Source of the DNA: a virus
Reading direction: 5' to 3' (one strand)
Virus record (IMG/VR): IMGVR_UViG_3300009506_000022
Span: 1-64,000 of that record
Length of the DNA: 64,000 bases
Shown one piece after another: positions 38,928 through 46,013 of the stretch; within the stretch, counting starts at the first letter, position 1, and every line of letters begins with the position of its first letter. The notes under the pieces were generated by a model. The model was not told the origin of the DNA and searched no databases. It saw nothing but the letters and a program-made list of their open reading frames with translations. The translations under genes were made by a program, and so were the position numbers.

Positions 38928-39220
38928 GGCGATTGGTTACATCGAACTCTTTTACACGTAGTCAAGTTCGTTTGATTGTTAGATTGTTTAATGCGTTACT
39001 TCAAGGTCGCGATGTAACGTTTTACTTTCGAAGTCCAGATTTTGGCGCCGTGTTTGAAAAGTTCAAAACGATGTATGATAAGTGGGAAGAAAACGAAAGA
39101 AAGAAGTTTGCCAAAAGAAAAAATAAAAATATCCATAATATTAGGGCAAAGGATGAAAACCCTAAGGAACCGCAAGGGGTTGACAGCTTACCAACTTGCG
39201 AGAATGACAGGGATATCTAG
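38924..39220 (+). CDS. Hypothetical protein, 98 residues
   Basis: Not recognised. ATGA overlap start; N-terminal RSQVRLIVRLFNALLQGRDVTF, then a very basic, disordered C-terminus (KKFAKRKNKNIHNIRAKDE). Its second half overlaps the HTH regulator in another frame by about 145 bases, so one of the two ends may be wrong. Confidence 0.45.
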   Translation: MRRLVTSNSFTRSQVRLIVRLFNALLQGRDVTFYFRSPDFGAVFEKFKTMYDKWEENERKKFAKRKNKNIHNIRAKDENPKEPQGVDSLPTCENDRDI

Positions 39221-39347
39221 GGATGACATATCTAGAATGGAAAATGGATGGGTATGTCCTACTATAAATAAGTTATATAAAGTGTCTATTGCCCTTTGTG
39301 TTCCGATATCTGAGATTGTTTGTGTGCTTGAAGGGATTGAACTGTGA
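39075..39347 (+). CDS. XRE/Cro-CI-like helix-turn-helix regulator
   Basis: DNA-binding HTH_3 domain: RMKTLRNRKGLTAYQLARMTGISRDDISRMENG and then PTINKLYKVSIALCVPISEI, the classical five-helix Cro/CI core. A likely repressor or antirepressor of phage promoters. The start is uncertain: ATG 39075, TTG 39108 (after AAAGAAG) or ATG 39153 all keep the domain. It overlaps the preceding gene extensively. Confidence 0.75.
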   Translation: MISGKKTKERSLPKEKIKISIILGQRMKTLRNRKGLTAYQLARMTGISRDDISRMENGWVCPTINKLYKVSIALCVPISEIVCVLEGIEL

Positions 39348-39745
39348 AAATAATCATTGCGGGAATCAGAACTTTAACTGATTATTCTATCGTTTGTCGC
39401 GCTGTTGAAATCAGTGGGCTCAAAATCTCTATGGTTGTGAGTGGTTTGGATGACGAGATAGAAAAAAGGAGCGTTCAAGGATTTAGAATTAGAGGCGTTG
39501 ACGCTTTAGGTGTTCGTTGGGCAAAACAACACAAGATTCCTTTTATTGTTTTTCCTCCCAATTGGAATCGATATGGAAAACGAGCTGGACCAAAGAGAAA
39601 CAGAGAGATGGCGGTTTACGCCAACGGCTTGATTGCTATTTGGAACGGTCGAAGCGATGGAACGAAAGATATGATTGATGCGATGTATAACAAAAAGAAA
39701 CCGATATTTGTTTACAGTTTGTCTTGTGACGAACAATTGGTTTGA
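39344..39745 (+). CDS. SLOG/DUF2493-like nucleotide-sensing-fold protein
   Basis: Rossmann-like SLOG superfamily protein: KIIIAGIRTLTDYSIV, VVSGLDDEIE (first-strand region), GVDALGVRWAKQHKIPFIVFPPNWNRYGKRAGPKRNREM and LIAIWNGRSDGTKDMIDA. The usual GGxxGvD segment is altered to DDEIEKRS...GVDALG. Such proteins are thought to bind nucleotides or ADP-ribose-type ligands; the family is known in phages and defence systems. GTG start overlaps the regulator stop. Confidence 0.75.
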   Translation: MKIIIAGIRTLTDYSIVCRAVEISGLKISMVVSGLDDEIEKRSVQGFRIRGVDALGVRWAKQHKIPFIVFPPNWNRYGKRAGPKRNREMAVYANGLIAIWNGRSDGTKDMIDAMYNKKKPIFVYSLSCDEQLV

Positions 39746-39756
39746 TCGGAGATATC

Positions 39757-40086
39757 ATGAAAAAGAGGATTCGAGATCTAATCGACAGTGATATATCTTA
39801 TGAAGTTCCAAGACATGTTCTTGGCCATTTTTTGCAGCTTAGCCATTATACGAAGTTTGAGCGGAAGCTTGAACTTGTTTTTCAGAACTATCTTGGTCGA
39901 ACTTTCAACGATTCTACGGTCAATGATTTGGTAGATAGGATTAGAAATATTTGGTCTAGAATGTATATAGAAGGCATGGTCGATTGTCCTGTTGATGAAA
40001 TGCCACTCTATAAAATTGAGTTTGACCATGATCGAAACCTAGTTTTCTCTTGGAATGACGAAGGGGATAGCAATGAAACACACTGA
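39757..40086 (+). CDS. Hypothetical protein, 109 residues
   Basis: Not recognised. ATG 39757 with CGGAGATATC upstream. Helical N-terminus (KKRIRDLIDSDISYEVPRHV) with KFERKLELVFQNYLGRTFND, then strand YKIEFDHDRNLVFSW. Confidence 0.55.
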   Translation: MKKRIRDLIDSDISYEVPRHVLGHFLQLSHYTKFERKLELVFQNYLGRTFNDSTVNDLVDRIRNIWSRMYIEGMVDCPVDEMPLYKIEFDHDRNLVFSWNDEGDSNETH

Positions 40087-40543
40087 AGGGTTTTGCCATA
40101 TGGAATATAGTTCTGAATGTGGAAAGAAAATTAGCATTTGGAATAGTCGAGATGGCGTTACACCATTTATTTGTTTTATAGAAGGGGTTGAATATAAACA
40201 TTCGAATTGGAATAACGATAAGCAAAACGCTAGTTATATTCCAAGGGTTGGAGACTACCTTTTTGTTGATTCCACTCTTGAAGATTTGATAGACGAACGT
40301 TTTATCTGGTGGGATACTAACGCTAATTCGATAGATTCGTTTGCTGTGAAAACCTTTCATGCTCACTACGGTTATGATCGGAATAAAACGTGTCGCCTTC
40401 TTGCTGAGGAAGATTTAATTCGAAACGGTGAACCTCCACCACATCTTTTGGTGGCAACAAAAGATTTTGTTCGAGGATGGATTTGTCATAAACAAATGCT
40501 TATTACCGCCATGGATAGTATTCAAAAAAAATATAAAATATAA
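40073..40543 (+). CDS. Hypothetical protein, 156 residues
   Basis: Not recognised. ATG 40073 follows GAAGGGGATAGC. Beta-rich with CHMEYSSECGKKISIW near the start and a DYLFVDSTLEDLIDE helix later. Overlaps the preceding gene by 14 bases. Confidence 0.55.
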   Translation: MKHTEGFCHMEYSSECGKKISIWNSRDGVTPFICFIEGVEYKHSNWNNDKQNASYIPRVGDYLFVDSTLEDLIDERFIWWDTNANSIDSFAVKTFHAHYGYDRNKTCRLLAEEDLIRNGEPPPHLLVATKDFVRGWICHKQMLITAMDSIQKKYKI

Positions 40544-40556
40544 GAAAGTGGTTAAG

Positions 40557-40865
40557 ATGAAGATAATAAACGGAGAACATGATTCAAAAGATAATGAAAG
40601 AGTTCCTTTTTCCACTTTGAAGCCTGGTGACTTTTTTATCCATTCTTCGCGTGTTTTGGTGAAGGTAGATAAAGATATTTATCAAATCGAACATGAAAAA
40701 GAGGATGGTGCATCTCATAGCTTCAAGCTTGTCTCTGCTGTTCGTATTGGTCATATAGATGATCCAGAAGAATCAAGAAAGATTGCTGGAAAAACAAGTA
40801 ACATTGGACAAGACACTAAAGTAAAGTTGGTTGACAATATCGCCGCGATGTATCTAAAAGGGTAG
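40557..40865 (+). CDS. Hypothetical protein, 102 residues
   Basis: Not recognised. Starts 13 bases after the previous stop. Small beta-barrel-like (LKPGDFFIHSSRVLVKVDKD, YQIEHEKEDGASHSFKLVSA), as in SH3-like phage proteins. Confidence 0.5.
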   Translation: MKIINGEHDSKDNERVPFSTLKPGDFFIHSSRVLVKVDKDIYQIEHEKEDGASHSFKLVSAVRIGHIDDPEESRKIAGKTSNIGQDTKVKLVDNIAAMYLKG

Positions 40866-40867
40866 TG

Positions 40868-41119
40868 ATGAAGAAAGCCAAGACGTTGTTTCCTCTTGAT
40901 TGCAAGCCAACTTTTGTTGACTCTATCGAAGTTGGCGATCTCAAGTTATTTGAGAAGACTCTTGGAAACAATGTCTTGAAAAAAAATGATGGGCTTCGAC
41001 CAACCCCTCTTGCAGTAAGGGTCGTTGAAAACAAAGGGGTTCCAAAGAACGTTGCGGTTCTTTGTGATAGCAAGGGGAATGTGATCGTTCAGTGTTGTTT
41101 TTGTGAATCTGAAGAGTGA
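40868..41119 (+). CDS. Small hypothetical protein, 83 residues
   Basis: Not recognised. Two-part sequence: LFPLDCKPTFVDSIEVGDLKLFEK and PTPLAVRVVENKGVPKNVAVL; ends in VIVQCCFCESEE. Last gene before an intergenic gap. Confidence 0.5.
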   Translation: MKKAKTLFPLDCKPTFVDSIEVGDLKLFEKTLGNNVLKKNDGLRPTPLAVRVVENKGVPKNVAVLCDSKGNVIVQCCFCESEE

Positions 41120-41237
41120 TCTTTTTGAAACAAAAACGGAAACGATTTTTTATAAAAAAAGTGTTGTTATTTAGCTTCTAATCTATATTATTGGCGGCGT
41201 AGTTAGCAGTTCCACAACCAACAAATAGGAGGAATCG

Positions 41238-42149
41238 ATGGGAACCGCACACGCCAATATTTGGCTAAGAAATGCTAATTGTGAGTTGTTGCCGAATGTC
41301 TGGAGAACAGATCTTGTAATACAGGGTTGTCCAGGTTCATATTTGGTCGATCTTTTTCCAGAGGTCATAGACCAGCTGAAAGAACGATATAGCACCTCAG
41401 CTTCGATGATATGCACTACTGATTTTCCTTTAGGGACCGATCAAGCTGGAAAGACTTTAGGCCTTACTTTTGGTTCTGGAAGCGTTCAGAACCTGGCTTT
41501 TAGCGCTCCAGCGATGAAGCTTGAGGAGATCGTTGGTCAGATGAAAGCTTTCTTCAAAGATTGCGAAATCGCTGTGATTGACGGAAGCATTGTTGTCAAA
41601 ACCACAGAACATGGTCCTGGTGTTTCGATTACGGTTAGTGGCGATAGCGATTTGACCTGGAGCACAGTGAAGGATGGAGAAGGATATAAGATCGTATCTC
41701 ATTTCTATCAGAATGCGAAACGGATCATGTTGATGCCACCTTCTGGAGAAAACATCAATCATATAGAAGTGGATATTCCGCCTGGTTGCTATCGTGTTTG
41801 GACTCGTGTTTGTCATGGCAACAATGAGGAAACTTCGATTCAGATGATAAATCCAAGATGTGGGGAGGAAGTATGTGTGAACCTATTGCTTCCAACGATT
41901 GAAACGTGTTCAGCTCACCTGGTTCATCCTCTTATGGATCACATTGTGGTCAACCAGAAGTTTGATAACGATGCGAATCGTGTCATGATTTTTCGCGGCT
42001 TGATCTATGGTGCTCAGTTGGCGAAACAGGTTGTTCTGGATCAACTTGCTTATCGATTAGAGGAAGCTGAGGATAAAAACGACACCGATCTGCAAGCTCG
42101 AGTTAATGCTGTTATTGCGTTGGCTAACCAGCTTCCAGATTGTTATTGA
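41238..42149 (+). CDS. Stand-alone acidic protein with its own terminator, 303 residues
   Basis: Not recognised. A single gene in its own unit: strong ribosome site AGGAGGAATCG, an AT-rich 120-base leader with a TATATT (41184-41189) that could serve as -10, and an intrinsic terminator 22 bases after the stop. Beta-rich in the first two thirds (QNLAFSAPAMKLEEIVGQ, CEIAVIDGSIVVKTTEHGPGV, VDIPPGCYRVWTRVCHG), helical at the C-terminus (LAKQVVLDQLAYRLEEAED, then DLQARVNAVIALANQL). The isolated, well-terminated expression suggests an abundant protein, possibly virion-associated. Confidence 0.65.
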   Translation: MGTAHANIWLRNANCELLPNVWRTDLVIQGCPGSYLVDLFPEVIDQLKERYSTSASMICTTDFPLGTDQAGKTLGLTFGSGSVQNLAFSAPAMKLEEIVGQMKAFFKDCEIAVIDGSIVVKTTEHGPGVSITVSGDSDLTWSTVKDGEGYKIVSHFYQNAKRIMLMPPSGENINHIEVDIPPGCYRVWTRVCHGNNEETSIQMINPRCGEEVCVNLLLPTIETCSAHLVHPLMDHIVVNQKFDNDANRVMIFRGLIYGAQLAKQVVLDQLAYRLEEAEDKNDTDLQARVNAVIALANQLPDCY

Positions 42150-42170
42150 TATCTGAAACAATAGCTTGAG

Positions 42171-42200
42171 ATAGGGCGGGTTTTCCCGCCCTATTTTTTT
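42171..42200 (+). terminator. Intrinsic terminator
   Basis: Perfect 10-bp stem ATAGGGCGGG/CCCGCCCTAT with loop TTTT, then a run of T to 42200. A textbook rho-independent terminator for the 41238 gene. Confidence 0.9.
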
Positions 42201-42315
42201 GGCGACTTATCTTACATCAGAATATAAAAATAGTGATAAAACAAAATAAAGTGTTGCATCAACAAAAGAGATGGTTCATATTTAAAACATGACAACAACA
42301 AGAGGAAAAGAAAGC

Positions 42316-42531
42316 ATGATGAAAAGAATAGGAACTGTGGTTGTTGGAAGAGATCTTGTTGGCGGCAAATGGGAGAGAACAGAACTTGGTCGTTACAAAA
42401 CAGAAAAGGCCGCGAGATTCGCTTATTATCGCAGACATCAATATGCGAACTTTTCAAATATCGATGTTGAACCCATTTATACATTTGCTGGAAGTGATTG
42501 TTCTTCCGATCCTTTTGCTATTTTTAACTGA
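42316..42531 (+). CDS. Small hypothetical protein, 71 residues
   Basis: Not recognised. Start ATG 42316 or 42319 after AGAGGAAAAG; an upstream ATG at 42289 has no ribosome site. Basic, beta-like (RIGTVVVGRDLVGGKWERTEL, EKAARFAYYRRHQYANF). Confidence 0.45.
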   Translation: MMKRIGTVVVGRDLVGGKWERTELGRYKTEKAARFAYYRRHQYANFSNIDVEPIYTFAGSDCSSDPFAIFN

Positions 42532-42545
42532 TTGTGGGGGTAGAT

Positions 42546-43088
42546 ATGCATCCGAAAAAGATTGATAGATTCATTAAGCTTGTTGCGAGAGAGTTGAATA
42601 AAGCTGGTGTTTATTCTCCGAAAGCTGAGAATAAAGCGCGCGATATCGTATATGCTAGTGTCAATGGAATGAAGCTTACTCGTTATGTTGTTGCGGATTT
42701 TTTGAAACCTGTCGGCAAAAATAAACTTGGCGAAATCGAAAATAGTTTTCTTCGCGCTAAAGTTGCGATCGATGTTTCGAGGATTTGGATTTACATGACT
42801 TCAGATACTGCAAACAATGCGTGTTTGAGATTGCATCTCGATACGATGATGACAAAAAAAGCTGCTGCAAAATGGTTGTTAAAGAAAGGGTTTATTTCTG
42901 AGTTGATTTATGACTCTTTCATTCTTGATCATTATCATGGTGGTGTTGATGGCAATCCGGTTGTTAAAGACGACCAAACTAGTCTGGAAATCGATTTTGG
43001 CAAACAGCTCAAGAAAGATCCGAGACGAGGGTTGAATCATTCTGTTCGCAAGCTTAATCTAAAAAGGAGGGAGCTAAGCGGAGCATAA
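42546..43088 (+). CDS. Hypothetical protein, 180 residues
   Basis: Not recognised. ATG 42546 after GGGGGTAGAT. Helical (KKIDRFIKLVARELNKAGVY, KAAAKWLLKKGFISELIYDSFI) with a C-terminal basic region. No catalytic motif seen; DNA binding is possible. Confidence 0.55.
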   Translation: MHPKKIDRFIKLVARELNKAGVYSPKAENKARDIVYASVNGMKLTRYVVADFLKPVGKNKLGEIENSFLRAKVAIDVSRIWIYMTSDTANNACLRLHLDTMMTKKAAAKWLLKKGFISELIYDSFILDHYHGGVDGNPVVKDDQTSLEIDFGKQLKKDPRRGLNHSVRKLNLKRRELSGA

Positions 43089-43107
43089 AAACAAGATTGG
43101 GGGAAAA

Positions 43108-43308
43108 ATGACGCAATATCAGTTGAGACAGATCGCCAAAAAAATAAGGAATGGAAACGCAAGAGTTGAGGGGAAAACATGTGATGGTTCTTGGTGGACA
43201 GAGGGAGAGCATTTTTGGATTATCACAGATTTCGAGACACAATCAACGCTTCATGTTCCTGTTAGTATGAGACCAACATGGGGAAGGTATGTTTGTTCCG
43301 ACAATTAA
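43108..43308 (+). CDS. Small hypothetical protein, 66 residues
   Basis: Not recognised. GGGGGAAAA before the ATG. QYQLRQIAKKIRNGNARVEGK and a beta part (EGEHFWIITDFETQ) suggest a small DNA-associated fold. Confidence 0.5.
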   Translation: MTQYQLRQIAKKIRNGNARVEGKTCDGSWWTEGEHFWIITDFETQSTLHVPVSMRPTWGRYVCSDN

Positions 43309-43330
43309 CTATACGAATAAAGGGGTAGAA

Positions 43331-43594
43331 ATGTCTGTTCGAGAAAAAATAAAGCTTATAAAGAGTGTGATTGCATACAAAGAGAAGGCCTTGGATGTAA
43401 TTCGAGGTTCCAATCGAGATGGGGACTACACCGTTTTGATGTACGAGATCGGTGGTATGCAGAATGCTTTAGATGCATATGAGAGACATCAAGATGTTGA
43501 TTCACGCATCAAGCAATATCTTGGTAGTCGACCGAAGATCCATACACGCGCTTTTGTCATGGGAATGTATTTTGTAGCCAAAGTGATCCAATAA
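43331..43594 (+). CDS. Hypothetical protein, 87 residues
   Basis: Not recognised. ATG 43331 after AAAGGGGTAGAA. Helical (REKIKLIKSVIAYKEKALDVIR, LMYEIGGMQNALDAYERHQ). Confidence 0.5.
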   Translation: MSVREKIKLIKSVIAYKEKALDVIRGSNRDGDYTVLMYEIGGMQNALDAYERHQDVDSRIKQYLGSRPKIHTRAFVMGMYFVAKVIQ

Positions 43595-43873
43595 GAGAAA
43601 AAGTGTTCTTTTGTGCGCAAGTCGATTTTGCGTAAAGGCACCAAATCTTCGATTTGAGGCTGTCAAAATATCATTGAAACACCGTTCGATAAAAATGATG
43701 GAAGAGAATCTGGTCGTTGGCTTGTTTGTCCTCAGCTTTGTAAAGCGGCGCGCTTCGATTCACTGCGGAGAGATACTGTAGAAAAAAAGTACTGTATTCG
43801 CATATCTCACTTATTTTTTGTGAAACATCATTATTTTGTTGAAACACTAATAGTGATGATCCATAATTTAAAT
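43595..43873 (+). promoter_or_regulatory. Non-coding region with repeated TGAAACA motifs and a promoter
   Basis: About 280 bases without a supported gene on either strand. TTGAAACAC occurs at 43674-43682 and 43839-43847, with a related GTGAAACATC near 43820. The second TTGAAACAC supplies a -35 (TTGAAA, 43839-43844), with CATAAT (43862-43867) as -10 exactly 17 bases on. A direct repeat TACTGTA (spaced by an A-rich run) lies near 43775-43797. Transcription should start close to 43874. Confidence 0.5.
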
Positions 43874-44050
43874 ATGGACAAGGCAACAATAAAAGCGAAA
43901 CCACCACAACCAGCGATTGCAAGGAAGCTCGAGAATCCTCTTCAGAAAATGGGTAGAGAACTCGACACATATCTGAAGGCCGTTCGTGTTTCGGAAAACC
44001 TAACTTTATTGATCAAAGAATCTAATAAAATAAACAAGTTAGCAGCATAA
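43874..44050 (+). CDS. Small basic protein, possibly from a leaderless message, 58 residues
   Basis: DKATIKAKPPQPAIARKLENP and then a helix (LDTYLKAVRVSENLTLLIKE). No ribosome site precedes ATG 43874, but the predicted start of transcription from the CATAAT promoter falls on this ATG, as in leaderless genes. Function unknown. The next gene starts 13 bases after with a normal ribosome site. Confidence 0.5.
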   Translation: MDKATIKAKPPQPAIARKLENPLQKMGRELDTYLKAVRVSENLTLLIKESNKINKLAA

Positions 44051-44063
44051 CAAAGGGGTAAAA

Positions 44064-44663
44064 ATGAAAACTTTAATCCAAAATAAAATTTTTGAATTGC
44101 AAACGTTGTTAGAGGCTACTCACGAAATCGATTGTGAGAGTTGTCGCTGTTCCGAGTCGTCCTGTACACAATGCGACGATATCGTCAAGACTCTCATGGA
44201 TGAGATAGAGAACCTAAAGAAAAACTTAGCCGAGAGTAATGAACCGCGTGAGTGGTCAATGCGCGATGATGGTGGTTGGCATGGCACGATTGTGGCCGAG
44301 TCTGCAGAGGAGGCGCTGGATGAGGTGGAGTCAGATATGGATATTGATTCTTGGGTGGATGCGGCTGGTAATGTCGAGACAGTGTATGTGACATTGTGGG
44401 CAGAATGCGAGTTGACTGGCGAAGAAGAAAGCCGTGATGTGGTGTTAGAGCCAGCAGAACCAAGATGTACACATGATGGACATCACTGGGTAGATATTTC
44501 AAATGGATATGATTTTGTCGATTCATCCGATTATGCCTGTATCCATTGTGGGTGTGCGCGGACAGAAAAACGACATGCAGATTGTAGTGGTATCCTACGA
44601 GACTATATTTCGTATGAGCCGAAAAAATACGCTGATTCTCTTGATATTGATGAGTGCGACTGA
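44064..44663 (+). CDS. Acidic phage protein with zinc-binding cysteines, 199 residues
   Basis: Resembles a phage family with the segment EPREWSMRDDGGWHGTIVAE then WVDAAGNVETVYVTLWAE. N-terminal CESCRCSESSCTQCDD and C-terminal CTHDGHHW ... CIHCGCARTE form probable metal sites. Strongly acidic centre. Function unknown. Ribosome site AAAGGGGTAAAA. Confidence 0.6.
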   Translation: MKTLIQNKIFELQTLLEATHEIDCESCRCSESSCTQCDDIVKTLMDEIENLKKNLAESNEPREWSMRDDGGWHGTIVAESAEEALDEVESDMDIDSWVDAAGNVETVYVTLWAECELTGEEESRDVVLEPAEPRCTHDGHHWVDISNGYDFVDSSDYACIHCGCARTEKRHADCSGILRDYISYEPKKYADSLDIDECD

Positions 44664-44667
44664 ACCT

Positions 44668-44709
44668 TAGCTGGGCGTTTCCCTCCTATGGTAGGGGATA
44701 GCCCAGCTA
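44668..44709 (+). terminator. Hairpin, possible terminator or processing site
   Basis: Outer 9-bp stem TAGCTGGGC/GCCCAGCTA and inner CCCT/AGGG (44681-44684 with 44693-44696). No T-run follows, so termination is uncertain. Confidence 0.45.
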
Positions 44710-44746
44710 TGGATTACCGCGATCTCATAATAGAAAGGATTAAAAA

Positions 44747-44947
44747 ATGATTATCTACAAAGGTAAGAGAATGACGAAAGATTCGCAGCATGATGGTGTC
44801 CATGGAAAGGATATCTTGGATGCTATTGAGAAGAATAATGTTGAGTTGCGAGATGGACATTTTGAAGCTGTTGTTCCTCGATTTTGTCAGGATTCAAACT
44901 GTGCGTGGATCCCAACAACGATTCAATTCACTTTTGTTGCAGACTAG
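44747..44947 (+). CDS. Small hypothetical protein, 66 residues
   Basis: Not recognised. AGAAAGGATTAAAAA before the ATG. Helix KDILDAIEKNNVELRDGHF then a beta part with two cysteines (RFCQDSNCAWIP). Confidence 0.5.
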   Translation: MIIYKGKRMTKDSQHDGVHGKDILDAIEKNNVELRDGHFEAVVPRFCQDSNCAWIPTTIQFTFVAD

Positions 44948-44961
44948 GAAGGTATGGTGGT

Positions 44962-45234
44962 ATGGAAAAGGTTAGTGTCAATAGGGTAGAGAAGATTGAA
45001 ACGAAGTTTCAGCTTCGCTTGAATCAAGAAGAACTTTTGTTTTTTCTAAAAGGGGTTGTTCCAAAGGACGCTACGGAAATAAAGGTTTTCGTAAAAGTTC
45101 CTGGTGACGCAGATTGCTCAAACGTTGAACTCGAGATTGGTGAAGATGTATCTTTGATTGTTGAGTGGAAAGTCAAGTCGATATCGCACAAAAGGGTAGA
45201 ACTTCGCATTCCAAAAACAAAAGGGAAGAGATAA
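44962..45234 (+). CDS. Hypothetical protein, 90 residues
   Basis: Not recognised. ATG 44962 after AGGAAGGTATGGTGG. Beta-sandwich-like alternation (KFQLRLNQEELLFFLKGVV, TEIKVFVKVPGDADC, ELEIGEDVSLIVEWKVK) like phage-encoded accessory proteins that carry a D-D-C turn. Confidence 0.55.
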   Translation: MEKVSVNRVEKIETKFQLRLNQEELLFFLKGVVPKDATEIKVFVKVPGDADCSNVELEIGEDVSLIVEWKVKSISHKRVELRIPKTKGKR

Positions 45235-45236
45235 CC

Positions 45237-45527
45237 ATGTTGTTATCAGGAGAATCGATCAAGTGGATGGCTTTTCAGCTCAAAACCAAAGAAGCCTTTG
45301 CTGAAGCTATGATGAACTGTGTTGTTTGTTCATACAACGATCTTTTGGATCATAGCCATACATGGCGAGTTGAACTTCTTGTTTCTCGTCTTGGCAGAGT
45401 GATTCTAGCGATTTCTATTGTTCCAATGGGAGATGATTTTGAAACGATTTCAAAAGACATGGGAGGGGTTTATGTTCGGAAATATTGGCGTAATGAAAAG
45501 AACATTATTACTGATTCTCATAACTAG
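45237..45527 (+). CDS. Hypothetical protein, 96 residues
   Basis: Not recognised. ATG 45237 with AGGGAAGAG upstream, just after the previous stop. Alpha/beta (ESIKWMAFQLKTKEAFAEAMM, VELLVSRLGRVILAISIV). It overlaps the secreted protein start by 56 bases. Confidence 0.5.
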   Translation: MLLSGESIKWMAFQLKTKEAFAEAMMNCVVCSYNDLLDHSHTWRVELLVSRLGRVILAISIVPMGDDFETISKDMGGVYVRKYWRNEKNIITDSHN

Positions 45528-46008
45528 TTTGTGTTGTTGTGGCAGCTACGTTGGTTGGGGAAGCGATTCGGATAATAATCAAAATAGAAAAGATCGAACT
45601 GTTTATAACGAGTTGTCGGTTGAAGATATCATCGATGTTGTTGATGGTGTGATGTATGACATCGATGATTCATGGCCTGGAAAATGGAGCAATGATTGTT
45701 ATGAGCGAATGGGTTGGTTTGAGGTCTTCTTTGTTGATGACACAACGCCATTTTGTTCAGATGACACGCCAGATTGTTTTGGCGTAATAGATACACAAAA
45801 GTGGACAATTTATGTTCTTGCTGGCGATCGCGATTTGCTCTCTCAATATGAAACTCTTGCCCATGAATACACCCATCATATTGGCAACTGTTTGTATTTG
45901 GATGTCGATAGCGATCACGATAGAGAAGATTACTGGAAAACTCTTGATCCAGAAAACAGCATTGAGGCGAGAATAAACGAAGTTATTTGGCAACTTACAC
46001 GAAAGTAG
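45472..46008 (+). CDS. Secreted HExxH zinc-metalloprotease-like protein
   Basis: N-terminal signal peptide (MKRTLLLILITSLCCC from residue 8; triple cysteine at the likely cleavage zone), then an acidic domain with cysteine pairs (ND-C ... PFCSDDTPDCF). HEYTHHI (H131, E132, H135) in ETLAHEYTHHIGNCLY is the zincin helix; a third ligand could come from the following DVDSDHD. ATG 45472 has GGAGGGGTTT; ATG 45493 would start the signal peptide directly. Acts outside the cytoplasm if exported; could attack host surface or periplasmic proteins, or be an exclusion or lysis aid. Confidence 0.65.
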   Translation: MFGNIGVMKRTLLLILITSLCCCGSYVGWGSDSDNNQNRKDRTVYNELSVEDIIDVVDGVMYDIDDSWPGKWSNDCYERMGWFEVFFVDDTTPFCSDDTPDCFGVIDTQKWTIYVLAGDRDLLSQYETLAHEYTHHIGNCLYLDVDSDHDREDYWKTLDPENSIEARINEVIWQLTRK

Positions 46009-46013
46009 ATGAT

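Noticed and set aside
43671-43970. Minus-strand frame over the 43595-43873 gap
   Set aside because: It overlaps a plus-strand promoter and small gene, and its translation looks random and cysteine/leucine-heavy, without a start signal.
44668-44709. Intrinsic terminator after the 44064 gene
   Set aside because: Called only as a possible terminator because no T-run follows the stem.
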